64,000 bases of DNA from Azonexaceae bacterium (lineage in GTDB: Bacteria > Pseudomonadota > Gammaproteobacteria > Burkholderiales > Rhodocyclaceae): NCBI GenBank assembly GCA_013335535.1, contig JAAXVL010000001.1:637764-701763 (forward strand), given 5' to 3'. The position numbers and the translations under genes are program-made. This document shows, piece after piece, positions 56,442-64,000 of this stretch (its first letter is position 1; each line of letters opens with the position of its first letter). The notes under the pieces were generated by a model. That model was not told the origin of the DNA, ran no database searches, and worked only from the letters and a program-made list of their open reading frames with translations.

Positions 56442-58448
56442 TCAGGACAACAGTGCCTTGGCCGTCTTGACGACGTTGGCCACCGTGAAACCGAACATGT
56501 CGAACAGCTGGCCGGCCGGCGCCGACTCGCCGAAGCGGTCGATGCCGATCACGGCGCCATGCAGGCCGACGTACTTGCGCCAGAAGTCCGGATGCGCGGC
56601 TTCGATGGCGATGCGTTTCTTGCAGCCGCCGAGGACGGAGGCCTTGTATCCGGCGCTCTGGCGGTCGAAAACGTTGGTGCAGGGCATGGAGACGACGCGC
56701 GTCTTGATGCCTTCGCCAGCCAGTGCGGCCTGGGCGTCAAGTGCCAGCTTGATTTCGGAACCGGTGGCGATCAGCGTGAGCTGCGCTTCGCCATCGGCTT
56801 CGGACAGCACGTAGCCGCCCTTGGCGATGTCGGCGTCGGCGACGTTCTGGGTCACGGTTGGCAGATTCTGGCGCGACAGGGCGAGCAAACTCGGGCCATT
56901 TTTCCGGTCGACCGCGGCAGTCCAGGCGATGGCCGTTTCGGTCGCATCGGCCGGGCGCCAGACGTCGAGGTTCGGGATGATGCGCAGGCTGGGGATATGC
57001 TCGACCGGCTGGTGTGTCGGGCCGTCCTCGCCGAGGCCGATGGAGTCATGGGTATAAACCATGATCTGGCGCTGCTTCATGAGCGCTGCCATGCGGATGC
57101 CGTTGCGGGCGTAATCCGAGAAGACCAGGAAGGTCGCGGTGTAGGGCACCAAGCCACCATGCAAGGCGAGGCCGTTGGCTATGGCCGTCATGCCGAATTC
57201 GCGCACGCCGTAGTAGCAGTAATTGCCGCCCTCGGTTCGGGTGACACCCTTGCTCCCCTTGACGAAGGTCAGGTTGGAGCCGGCCAGGTCGGCCGAGCCG
57301 CCGAAGATTTCCGGCACGGCCGGGACCAGTGCGGCGATGGCGTTCTGCGAAGCCTTGCGGGTGGCGATGTTCTCGGCCTTGTCTCGGCAGGTGGCGAGGT
57401 AGGCAGCCTTGGTCGCTTCCCAGTTGGCCGGCAGTTCGCCCTTGATGACGCGGCGCTCGAACTCGGCGGCTTCGACCGGGAAGGCGGCCTGATAGGCCTT
57501 GAAGCGGTTGCTCCAGTTTTCTTCAAAGACTGCACCGGCCGGCTTGCGATTCCAGTCAGCGTAAATGTCAGCCGGGATTTCAAAGGGGGCGTGCGTCCAG
57601 CCGATATATTCGCGGGCGGCGGCGATTTCATCCTTGCCGAGCGGGGCGCCGTGGCAGTCATGCGAACCCTGCTTGTTGGGCGAGCCGGCGCCGATGGTCG
57701 TCTTGCAGCAGATCAGGCTCGGCTTGTCGGTAACCGCCTTGGCGGCGAGCAGGGCGCGTTCGATAGCGTCGGAGTCATGGCCATCAACGCCGGCGATGAC
57801 GTGCCAGCCGTAGGATTCAAAGCGCTTCGGGGTGTCGTCGGTGAACCAGCCTTCAACGTGGCCGTCGATCGATATGCCGTTGTCGTCCCAGAAGGCGATC
57901 AGCTTGCCGAGGCCGAGTGTGCCGGCCAGCGAGCAGGCTTCGTGCGAAACACCTTCCATCAGGCAACCGTCGCCGAGGAAGGTGTAGGTGTGGTGATTGA
58001 CGATTTCGTGGCCCGGCTTGTTGAACTCGGCGGCCAGCACTTTCTCGGCCAGCGCGAAGCCGACGGCATTGGTGATGCCCTGGCCGAGCGGGCCAGTCGT
58101 TGTTTCAACGCCAGGGGTATAGCCAAACTCCGGGTGACCAGGGGTTTTCGAGTGAAGCTGACGGAAATTCTTGAGGTCGTCGATCGACAGATCGTAGCCG
58201 GTCAGGTGCAGCAGGGCATACACCAGCATCGAGCCGTGGCCGTTCGACATGATGAAACGGTCGCGATCGGGCCAGTGCGGATTGGCCGGATTGTGGCGCA
58301 GGTGGCGACGCCACAGGACTTCGGCGATTTCAGCCATGCCCATCGGGGCACCCGGGTGGCCGGAGTTGGCCTGCTGGACTGCGTCCATGGCCAGGGCGCG
58401 GATAGCGCCGGTCAGGGAAGAAAACTTGGGGAGATTGCTGACGCTCAT
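56442..58448 (-). CDS. tkt: transketolase (second copy)
   Basis: 668 aa, thiamine-diphosphate transketolase, paralogue of CbbT. TPP motif [18 protein letters not shown] with [21 protein letters not shown] and [17 protein letters not shown] are all present. It precedes gapA by 23 bp; tkt-gapA is probably one transcript ended at 55352. The region 56893-56917 has partial similarity to the 36-bp repeat within VDRKNGPSL, a segment conserved in transketolases. The pair with cbbT suggests one copy for growth on organic carbon and one for CO2 fixation. Confidence 0.97.
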   Translation of the reverse strand: MSVSNLPKFSSLTGAIRALAMDAVQQANSGHPGAPMGMAEIAEVLWRRHLRHNPANPHWPDRDRFIMSNGHGSMLVYALLHLTGYDLSIDDLKNFRQLHSKTPGHPEFGYTPGVETTTGPLGQGITNAVGFALAEKVLAAEFNKPGHEIVNHHTYTFLGDGCLMEGVSHEACSLAGTLGLGKLIAFWDDNGISIDGHVEGWFTDDTPKRFESYGWHVIAGVDGHDSDAIERALLAAKAVTDKPSLICCKTTIGAGSPNKQGSHDCHGAPLGKDEIAAAREYIGWTHAPFEIPADIYADWNRKPAGAVFEENWSNRFKAYQAAFPVEAAEFERRVIKGELPANWEATKAAYLATCRDKAENIATRKASQNAIAALVPAVPEIFGGSADLAGSNLTFVKGSKGVTRTEGGNYCYYGVREFGMTAIANGLALHGGLVPYTATFLVFSDYARNGIRMAALMKQRQIMVYTHDSIGLGEDGPTHQPVEHIPSLRIIPNLDVWRPADATETAIAWTAAVDRKNGPSLLALSRQNLPTVTQNVADADIAKGGYVLSEADGEAQLTLIATGSEIKLALDAQAALAGEGIKTRVVSMPCTNVFDRQSAGYKASVLGGCKKRIAIEAAHPDFWRKYVGLHGAVIGIDRFGESAPAGQLFDMFGFTVANVVKTAKALLS
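56893..56917 (-). repeat. possible degenerate repeat copy in tkt
   Basis: Reverse; on the minus strand CCGCGGTCGACCGG, AAAAATGGCCC. Two changes in the core, and the tail is missing. The encoded VDRKNGP is usual in transketolases, so selection on protein could explain it. Confidence 0.4.
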
Positions 58449-58523
58449 GATCCGGAAATCCAGCCTGCTGAAAAGGTGAAATTATCCGGCAAAAGGCCTG
58501 TTTTGGGTAGGGCGAAGATGGCG

Positions 58524-58548
58524 TCCGGCAGGTAAAAAACCTGCCGGA
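58524..58548. other. hairpin after the Pro/Ala-rich lipoprotein gene
   Basis: Perfect 10-bp stem TCCGGCAGGT/ACCTGCCGGA with loop AAAAA, 8 bp past the lipoprotein stop (minus strand). No T-run follows, so terminator strength is uncertain. Confidence 0.55.
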
Positions 58549-58556
58549 CCACTGCG

Positions 58557-59198
58557 CTACATGTTCGGGTCGTAATTAATCATCATCAAGACGCCACGGC
58601 CGCCACCCCAGCTTCCGCCGGTATAGGAGACGCTGCCCTGTCCACGATAAACAACTTCGTAGCGATGACGGTCGGTACCGTAGTAGAACGGGATGAATGC
58701 CTTACCGGTCGGCATGACGCGAACATCATTGCTGGTGCCGCCGAGGATGCGCTCAACTTCGGGCTGCTCCATGCCGATGATCAGGCGGGCCCACTTGCTG
58801 CCCGGCGGAATGTTGCCGTAAACCTCGCCTTCGAAGGTGCCGTCCCGCGATTTCATCATGCGCGGCTTGCCTGCTTCGGCCGGCTTGGCGGCTTCCTTGG
58901 TTGGAGCCGGGGGCGGGGCTGCTGCCGGTTCGGCTGCCTTGGCGGTGGTTGCCGTCTTCGGCTTGGCGGGCTCACAATCGACCGTCGCCGCTTCTGTCTT
59001 CTTGGTCGTCTTTTTGCTCGTTTTTTTCTTCGTCGTCGGCTCCGGAGCACATTCCGGTTTTGCTGCGACCGGGGCGGGCGCCGGTGCAGCTGCGGCCTGA
59101 GGCGGCGGTGCCGCCTCTTCCGGCTTGGACTCGTTACTCTTGCAGCCAGCCAGGATGGTGCCGGCGGCGAGGAGAAGCGCAATGCTCAGTTGTTTCAT
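58557..59198 (-). CDS. lipoprotein with Pro/Ala/Lys linker and BamE-like domain
   Basis: 213 aa. Signal peptide with lipobox ILAGC (lipidated Cys19) followed by KSNESKP. Residues about 25-120 are low complexity (AAPPPQAAAAPAPAPVAAKP, TTKKKTSKKTTKK), the sort of linker that can cross the periplasm or touch peptidoglycan. The C-terminal domain (about 125-213) has RLIIGMEQPEVERILGG, IPFYYGTDRHRYEVVYRGQGSVSY and matches the exported protein at 54897 in order of motifs. It resembles BamE-type small domains. It lies between fbp and tkt; role unknown, probably envelope structure or assembly. Confidence 0.78.
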   Translation of the reverse strand: MKQLSIALLLAAGTILAGCKSNESKPEEAAPPPQAAAAPAPAPVAAKPECAPEPTTKKKTSKKTTKKTEAATVDCEPAKPKTATTAKAAEPAAAPPPAPTKEAAKPAEAGKPRMMKSRDGTFEGEVYGNIPPGSKWARLIIGMEQPEVERILGGTSNDVRVMPTGKAFIPFYYGTDRHRYEVVYRGQGSVSYTGGSWGGGRGVLMMINYDPNM

Positions 59199-59240
59199 CG
59201 CTTTGTCCTATGACGGTGTCGAATGGGTGAATGTAGCAGG

Positions 59241-60254
59241 TCAGCCGGCGTGATAGCCAGTGACGCGGTCGACTTCGTTTTTCGATCCAAGTATGACCGG
59301 CACGCGTTGATGAAGTTTCGCCGGCTGGATGTCGAGGATACGCTGGCGGCCGGTGGTCGCGGCGCCGCCAGCTTGTTCGATCAGCATGGCCATCGGGTTG
59401 GCTTCGTACATCAGGCGCAGCTTGCCGCCCTGGCCCTTGAGCTTGCTGTCTATCGGGTACATGAAAATGCCGCCGCGGGTCATGATGCGATGCACGTCGG
59501 CGACCATCGATGCGACCCAGCGCATGTTGTAGTCCTTGCCGAGCGGCCCTTCCTTGCCAGCCTGCATTTCGGCGACGTAGCGCTGGACCGGGGCTTCCCA
59601 GAAACGCTGGTTGGACATATTGATCGCGAATTCCTTGGTGTCGGCTGGAATCTGCACATTTTCCTGGGTCAGGATGAACTGGCCCAGCTCGCGGTCGAGG
59701 GTAAACACGGCGACGCCATCGCCGACGGTCAGGACGAGCAGTGTGGTTGGGCCGTAAACCGCGTAGCCAGCTGCAACCTGCGCCGTTCCCGCCTGCAGGA
59801 AGGCAGCTTCGGCGGCTTCGGGCGTCGACAGGTCGGCGCCCTCCGGGCATTTGAGAACCGAGAAAATCGTGCCAATCGAGACATTCACGTCGATATTCGA
59901 CGAGCCGTCGAGCGGGTCGAAGGTCAGCAGGTATTCGCCTTGCGGATAGCGGTTGGGGACCAGGTGCGGCAGGTCCATTTCCTCGGAGGCCATGGCGGCG
60001 AGGTGGCCGCCCCATTCATTGGCATCGAGCAGGATGTCGTTGGACAGGACGTCGAGCTTTTTCTGGGCTTCGCCCTGCACGTTGTCGCTGCCGGCTTCAC
60101 CGAGCACACCACCCAGCCCCCCCTTGCCGATGGCGATGGAGATGGCCTGGCAGGCGCGCGAAACGATTTCAATCAGGAACTTGAGGTCGCCGGTGATGAC
60201 GCCCTTGTTGCGTTGCTCTTCGGTGAGATAACGTGCCAGCGTGCGCTGTGCCAT
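59241..60254 (-). CDS. fbp: fructose-1,6-bisphosphatase class I (glycolytic cluster)
   Basis: 337 aa, the usual length of class I FBPase. Motifs: [40 protein letters not shown] and [20 protein letters not shown]. The N-terminal [14 protein letters not shown] is typical of the gluconeogenic enzyme, unlike CbbF, which begins [19 protein letters not shown]. First of the minus-strand cluster fbp-tkt-gapA-epd-pgk-pyk-fba, although a lipoprotein gene follows it, so the transcript may be split. Confidence 0.96.
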   Translation of the reverse strand: MAQRTLARYLTEEQRNKGVITGDLKFLIEIVSRACQAISIAIGKGGLGGVLGEAGSDNVQGEAQKKLDVLSNDILLDANEWGGHLAAMASEEMDLPHLVPNRYPQGEYLLTFDPLDGSSNIDVNVSIGTIFSVLKCPEGADLSTPEAAEAAFLQAGTAQVAAGYAVYGPTTLLVLTVGDGVAVFTLDRELGQFILTQENVQIPADTKEFAINMSNQRFWEAPVQRYVAEMQAGKEGPLGKDYNMRWVASMVADVHRIMTRGGIFMYPIDSKLKGQGGKLRLMYEANPMAMLIEQAGGAATTGRQRILDIQPAKLHQRVPVILGSKNEVDRVTGYHAG

Positions 60255-60287
60255 GAGAACCCCTGCTTCAATGACAAAAGCGCAATT

Positions 60288-62390
60288 TTACTCTGCCGGA
60301 CACCTCGCGTGCAGGAAGCTAAACGCTGCAGCGCTATACATGGGCTTGCTCATCAGGAAGCCTTGAACCTCGTCACAGCCGTTGGTACGCAGCAATTCAA
60401 GCTGGTCATGGGTTTCGACGCCTTCGGCAATGACTTTGAGACCGAGCGAATGGGCCAGGGCGATGGTGCCGAAAGCGATGGCGCGGTCGTTGAGGTCGGT
60501 TTCGATATCGGCGACGAAGGAGCGGTCGATTTTCAGGTGATCGATCGGGAAGAGCTTGAGGTAGGCCAGCGAGGAGTAGCCGGTGCCGAAGTCGTCGATG
60601 GCCAGCGTGACGCCCATGCGGCCGAGGCGCTCGAGAATGTGGATGGCTTCTTGCGGATTTTCCATCACCGAGCTCTCGGTGATTTCCAGTTCAAGCAGTT
60701 CGGCCGGCAGTCCGGACAGGGTCAGCGCGTTGGCGACGGTTTCGCAGAAATCGCGACGGCGTAACTGGCGGGCCGAGACGTTGACCGCCATGCGCAGGGG
60801 TTTTAGTCCGGCGTCGATCCAGCGTTTCATTTCGCGGCATGCCGTGGCCAGCACCCACTCGCCGATCTCGACGATGATGCCTGTTTCCTCGGCGACCGGG
60901 ATGAAGCGGGCTGGCGAAATCATGCCCTCAGTCGGGTGATGCCAGCGGAGCAGCGCTTCGACGCCGGTCGGCACGGTGTCAGCAGCCTGGAATTGCGGCT
61001 GGAAGCAAAGCGCCAGTTCGTTGCGGGCGATGGCGTGACGCAGCTTGTGTTCGATGTTGAGGCGTTCCGAGGTGATCTGGTTCATCTCGGTGGCAAAGAA
61101 CTGGAAATTGTTCCGGCCTGCCGCCTTGGCGTGGTACATCGCCGTGTCGGCATTCTTCAGGATCGTATCGCCATCAGGGCCATCGTCGGGGAAGATGCTG
61201 ATGCCGATTGACGGGCTGGTATGCAGTTCGTGCCCGTTGGCTTCGATAGCCGAGGACAGGGCGCCGATAGCCTTGCCGGCAACGACAGCGGCGTCGGCGG
61301 CTGACGAGATACCGGGCAGGATGATGACGAATTCGTCGCCGCCCAAGCGGGCCACGAAATCGGTCTCGCGGACGACCGCAGACAGGCGACAAGCCACCTC
61401 GCGCAACAATTCGTCGCCAACCTGGTGGCCGAGGGTGTCGTTGATGATCTTGAAACGGTCAAGATCGAGAAACATCATGGCGATCTTCCAGCCATGGCGC
61501 CGTGCTTCGGGCAGCAACTGGGCAAGTCGCATGAGCAGGGCCATGCGATTGGGCAGGCCGGTGAGCGCATCATGCTGGGCGATGTGCCGCATGCGTTCCT
61601 CGGACTGCTTGCGTTCCGTGATGTCGGCCAGAATCCAGACGTAGTGCGCCGGCAAGCCGGTCTGCGGGTCGTCTACGCGGTTGACCCGGGTGCCGGCCGG
61701 GAAATTGTCCCCGTTTTTGCGGGTGACTTCGAGTTCGCCCTGCCAGGATGCGCGCAAGACCAGATCGCGCTCGAAGACGTCCGGCGATTGTCCGTCATCC
61801 AGCGTGATCAGTCCGTAGACGGTTTGCCCGAGCAACTCGAAGGTTTCGTAGCCGGTCATCTGGGTGGTGGCTGGATTGATCGACAGGATGCGATGCGCCT
61901 CGTCCGTAAAAATGATGCCGGCCGGGGTGTGGGTATAGACTTTTTGCGCCAATTGTTCGCGTTCGGCGCTGGCGCGCTGCTCCGAAATGTCGGTGTAGGT
62001 GGTGATGAATCCCGCTGCCTGCTCGTTGATGAAGAGCGGTTCGTTCTGGATCAGATAGGAGCGCCCATTGGGGCGCGTCTCTTCCAGACGGTGGGCTTCG
62101 AATTTCCCGATCCGTGCTGTGATGCGCTCAACCAGTTCATTGATGTCGCCTTGTCCGTAGTCACCGCGGACAACAGGAACGCGGATTACCTCGGAGAAAT
62201 GCATGCCCGAGTAGATGGCGTCGGGGGGCAGATCGAGGGCCTCGATAAAACCCTGGTTCCAGACGCGCAGGCGCAAGCGTTCGTCGAATACGCTGATGCC
62301 CTGCGGCATGGTCGTTACAACGGATTGCAGGTAAGCCAGCTGACGTCGCAGTTCGACAGGGTTTGACGAGGATGTATCCAGTAAATTCAA
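60288..62390 (-). CDS. PAS-PAS-GGDEF-EAL cyclic di-GMP protein
   Basis: 700 aa, cytoplasmic with no membrane helices. Two PAS-type sensor domains (about 18-140 and 145-260), GGDEF domain (about 270-430) with intact LGGDEFV, then EAL domain (about 440-695) with EALLRW, ESSVMENP, and DDFGTGYSSLAYLK. Both catalytic motifs look intact, so it may make or break c-di-GMP depending on the PAS signal. There is no RxxD inhibitory site that I can place with confidence. Single gene, 33 bp upstream of fbp on the same strand; a promoter in the 98-bp gap to 62489 is expected on the other side. Confidence 0.94.
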   Translation of the reverse strand: MNLLDTSSSNPVELRRQLAYLQSVVTTMPQGISVFDERLRLRVWNQGFIEALDLPPDAIYSGMHFSEVIRVPVVRGDYGQGDINELVERITARIGKFEAHRLEETRPNGRSYLIQNEPLFINEQAAGFITTYTDISEQRASAEREQLAQKVYTHTPAGIIFTDEAHRILSINPATTQMTGYETFELLGQTVYGLITLDDGQSPDVFERDLVLRASWQGELEVTRKNGDNFPAGTRVNRVDDPQTGLPAHYVWILADITERKQSEERMRHIAQHDALTGLPNRMALLMRLAQLLPEARRHGWKIAMMFLDLDRFKIINDTLGHQVGDELLREVACRLSAVVRETDFVARLGGDEFVIILPGISSAADAAVVAGKAIGALSSAIEANGHELHTSPSIGISIFPDDGPDGDTILKNADTAMYHAKAAGRNNFQFFATEMNQITSERLNIEHKLRHAIARNELALCFQPQFQAADTVPTGVEALLRWHHPTEGMISPARFIPVAEETGIIVEIGEWVLATACREMKRWIDAGLKPLRMAVNVSARQLRRRDFCETVANALTLSGLPAELLELEITESSVMENPQEAIHILERLGRMGVTLAIDDFGTGYSSLAYLKLFPIDHLKIDRSFVADIETDLNDRAIAFGTIALAHSLGLKVIAEGVETHDQLELLRTNGCDEVQGFLMSKPMYSAAAFSFLHARCPAE

Positions 62391-62488
62391 CGAGGATGGC
62401 CGGCAGAAAAACGATGCGGAATCATAGCCCAGCCCTCAAGGTCTTGCCATCGCCGCAAGTGGCTTTTTTGATTTCTGATAATTGTTTG

Positions 62489-63043
62489 CTATATCTGCCA
62501 TTTTATCGAGCAGCCGATCGACGCGATCTGCTCGCGAGGCCCTTCGCCGCTTCTGGCTATTTCACACATGGCTTCGTACAGTTCGCGCGGTGCATCGGTT
62601 GCTCCCGGATTGCGTCCGGAAGCGTCCAGTCGACCGCGGTACTGGAGTTCTAGCCTGGCGTTGTAGCCGAAGAAATCGGGCGTGCAAACGGCGCCATAGG
62701 CTCGGGCGATTGACTGGGATTCGTCGTAGAGGTAGGGGAAGGGGAAGGCCAGTTTGCTCGCCCAGCGTGCCATCGATTTTGGCGAATCTTCCGGGTAGAC
62801 CGTGACATCGTTGCTCATGATCGCGACACAGCCGATGCCGTGCCGGGAAAGGTCGTGGCAGTCCCGGATCAAGCGGTCAATGATTGCCTTGACGTAAGGG
62901 CAGTGGTTGCAGATGAACATCACCAGCAGGCCGTTTGGGCCACGGCAACTGGCTAGAGTGTGGCGCTTGCCGTCAACGCCGGGCAGATCGAAATCGATTG
63001 CCGGGCGGCCAAAATCGCACACAGGTGGGTTCAAAGCGACCAT
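62489..63043 (-). CDS. thioredoxin-fold protein (AhpC/TSA-like)
   Basis: 184 aa from the ATG at 63041-63043 with GGAG upstream; the longer frame runs into rsmE sequence and is not used. Thioredoxin fold with the redox motif C-NH-C at residues 45-48 in MFICNHCPYVKAI, PDFFGYNARLELQYRGRLD near the C-terminal half, and PRELYEAMCEI. This pattern belongs to a peroxiredoxin-like cytosolic thioredoxin group with no signal peptide. Substrate unknown. It is divergent from rsmE across 41 bp, which must hold both promoters. Confidence 0.85.
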   Translation of the reverse strand: MVALNPPVCDFGRPAIDFDLPGVDGKRHTLASCRGPNGLLVMFICNHCPYVKAIIDRLIRDCHDLSRHGIGCVAIMSNDVTVYPEDSPKSMARWASKLAFPFPYLYDESQSIARAYGAVCTPDFFGYNARLELQYRGRLDASGRNPGATDAPRELYEAMCEIARSGEGPREQIASIGCSIKWQI

Positions 63044-63084
63044 GTTTTTCCACTCCAAAACGCATTTCGCCCATAATAGCACCG

Positions 63085-63822
63085 ATGAATTTACCCCGTT
63101 TTTATTGCCGAGAAGCCCTTTCGCCGGGGGCTCACGTTGAATTGCCGGAGCCCGTGGCACGCCTTGCGGTTAGAGTATTGCGCCTGCCGCCGGGGGCGTC
63201 GATGACGCTCTTCGATGGTCGTGGCGGCGAGTATCCGGCGCATATCGAACGTATTGAGCGCGACCGGGTGATGGCCGTTTTGGGCGCCTGGAAAGAAGCG
63301 GAGCGCGAATCGCCGCTGGCCATTACGCTGGTTCAGGCTCTGCAGGCCGGTGACAAGATGGATTTCACCATCCAGAAAGCGGTTGAACTCGGCGTTTGTC
63401 ATATTGTGCCGGTCGAGAGTCGACGCAGCGTCCTGCGGCTGGCTGGCGAGCGAGCTGCCAAGCGGGTGGCCCACTGGCAGGGAGTGGTGGCGTCGGCTTG
63501 CGAGCAGTGTGGCCGTAACCAGGTCCCCTTGGTTGCGCCGCTCGAGAAACTGGAAAACTGGCTGGCCAGGCCGGCGCCTGGCGTGTTGCGCCTGATGCTG
63601 GCGCCGGATGCCGAACAGACGCTGGCGGCCATCCCGCCGGCCACAGAGGTGCAACTGCTGATCGGGGCCGAAGGGGGGCTCGATCCGCAGGAGATGATCG
63701 CTGCGCAGTCGGCAGGCTTTCAGGCGGTACGCATGGGGCCGCGCATCCTGCGCACGGAAACGGCGGGCCTGGCGGCGCTGGCAGCGATGCAGGTTCTTTG
63801 GGGTGACTTCAGGGGGGGGTAG
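63085..63822 (+). CDS. rsmE: 16S rRNA m3U1498 methyltransferase RsmE
   Basis: 245 aa from the ATG at 63085; the frame is open upstream but those residues are unlike the family. It is a SPOUT (knotted) methyltransferase that methylates U1498 of 16S rRNA. An N-terminal PUA-like domain (MNLPRFYCREAL, HVELPEPVARLAVRVLRLPPG) is followed by the knot domain with ALQAGDKMDFTIQKAVELGV, PVESRRSVLR, LLIGAEGGLDPQE and MGPRILRTETAGLAAL. The next gene starts 4 bp after its stop. Confidence 0.95.
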   Translation: MNLPRFYCREALSPGAHVELPEPVARLAVRVLRLPPGASMTLFDGRGGEYPAHIERIERDRVMAVLGAWKEAERESPLAITLVQALQAGDKMDFTIQKAVELGVCHIVPVESRRSVLRLAGERAAKRVAHWQGVVASACEQCGRNQVPLVAPLEKLENWLARPAPGVLRLMLAPDAEQTLAAIPPATEVQLLIGAEGGLDPQEMIAAQSAGFQAVRMGPRILRTETAGLAALAAMQVLWGDFRGG

Positions 63823-63825
63823 GCA

Positions 63826-64000
63826 ATGTTTGAATCAGCGGAACTCGGCCACAAGATAGACAAGGAAACCTTTAAGAAGGAAGTGCCGAAGCTGCGCGCC
63901 GCCTTGCTCGATGCGCAGTACGACATGCTGGAGAAAAAGGAGTTTCCGGTCGTCATCCTGATCAGCGGTGTCGATGGCAGTGGCAAGGGCGAAACGATCA
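63826..64000 (+). CDS. pap: PPK2-family polyphosphate:AMP phosphotransferase (partial)
   Basis: Only the first 58 codons are in the window. MFESAELGHKIDKE followed by VPKLRAALLDAQYDMLEKKEFPVVILISGVD and the Walker A motif GVDGSGKGE (residues 48-56) match the N-terminus of two-domain PPK2 class II enzymes (Pap), which make ADP from AMP and polyphosphate. Whether the second domain is present lies outside the window. It begins 4 bp after rsmE, so the two are probably co-transcribed. It gives a polyphosphate context for the secreted Ppx-like protein at 30121. Confidence 0.85.
   Translation, partial: MFESAELGHKIDKETFKKEVPKLRAALLDAQYDMLEKKEFPVVILISGVDGSGKGETI

Noticed and set aside
56559-58535. 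658-codon plus-strand frame opposite the second transketolase
   Set aside because: It mirrors the tkt frame exactly; no recognisable protein features.
62618-62645. Possible further repeat copy in the thioredoxin-fold gene
   Set aside because: Only GTCGACCGCGG matches loosely and there is no AT-rich tail.

Overview
The window is a high-GC chromosomal segment of a Betaproteobacterium, most like Rhodocyclaceae of the Dechloromonas/Azonexus type. I infer this from gene content and order (amgK-murU-pepP-ubiH divergent from lptD-surA-pdxA-rsmA, a form II RuBisCO, a cbbFPTGAE operon, many PAS/GGDEF signalling proteins); no database was searched. Coding density is high and almost every gap is under 300 bp. 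I see no rRNA, tRNA, CRISPR array, intact insertion sequence or prophage.

Layout. 1-5005 (minus): quinone and cell-wall recycling genes, namely a partial menA-like prenyltransferase, ubiH, pepP, murU and amgK, mostly overlapping by a few bases. 5097-10884 (plus): the envelope/housekeeping operon lptD-surA-pdxA-rsmA, interrupted before rsmA by a 162-bp foldback element. 11005-19208 (mainly minus): a DUF2892 protein, a Crp/Fnr regulator, xth, a DUF4124/glutaredoxin-like protein, prlC, a DUF2189 membrane protein, purC and a DUF3422 protein. A lone TIR-like gene (16311-16751) sits here in a visibly AT-richer patch. 19242-22278 (minus): cbbR and the form II RuBisCO cbbM, separated by a 552-bp foldback element. 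22542-25423 (plus): a compact four-gene cluster led by a minimal J-domain protein and followed by three proteins I cannot assign. 25541-32576: lipoprotein, membrane and unknown genes, a secreted Ppx/GppA-like protein and cbbY.

32756-39842 (plus) is the Calvin cycle operon cbbF-cbbP-cbbT-cbbG-cbbA-cbbE. 39851-49722 holds two large hybrid histidine kinases and an HD-GYP response regulator. 50006-60254 (minus) is a glycolytic/gluconeogenic cluster fbp-tkt-gapA-epd-pgk-pyk-fba with two BamE-like envelope proteins inserted. Its shared enzymes run in the same order as the cbb operon but on the other strand. The cbb operon has no PGK of its own, so pgk at 52633-53817 probably serves both pathways. 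The window ends with a PAS-PAS-GGDEF-EAL protein, a thioredoxin-fold protein, rsmE and the start of a PPK2-type polyphosphate:AMP phosphotransferase.

The most striking feature is a dispersed ~36-bp repeat with core CCACGGTCAACCGG and tail GGCCAAAATTGAAAT. It occurs at least 15 times in 64 kb, in both orientations, mostly between genes and often within a few bases of a stop codon, but also inside conserved coding sequences without apparent length change.
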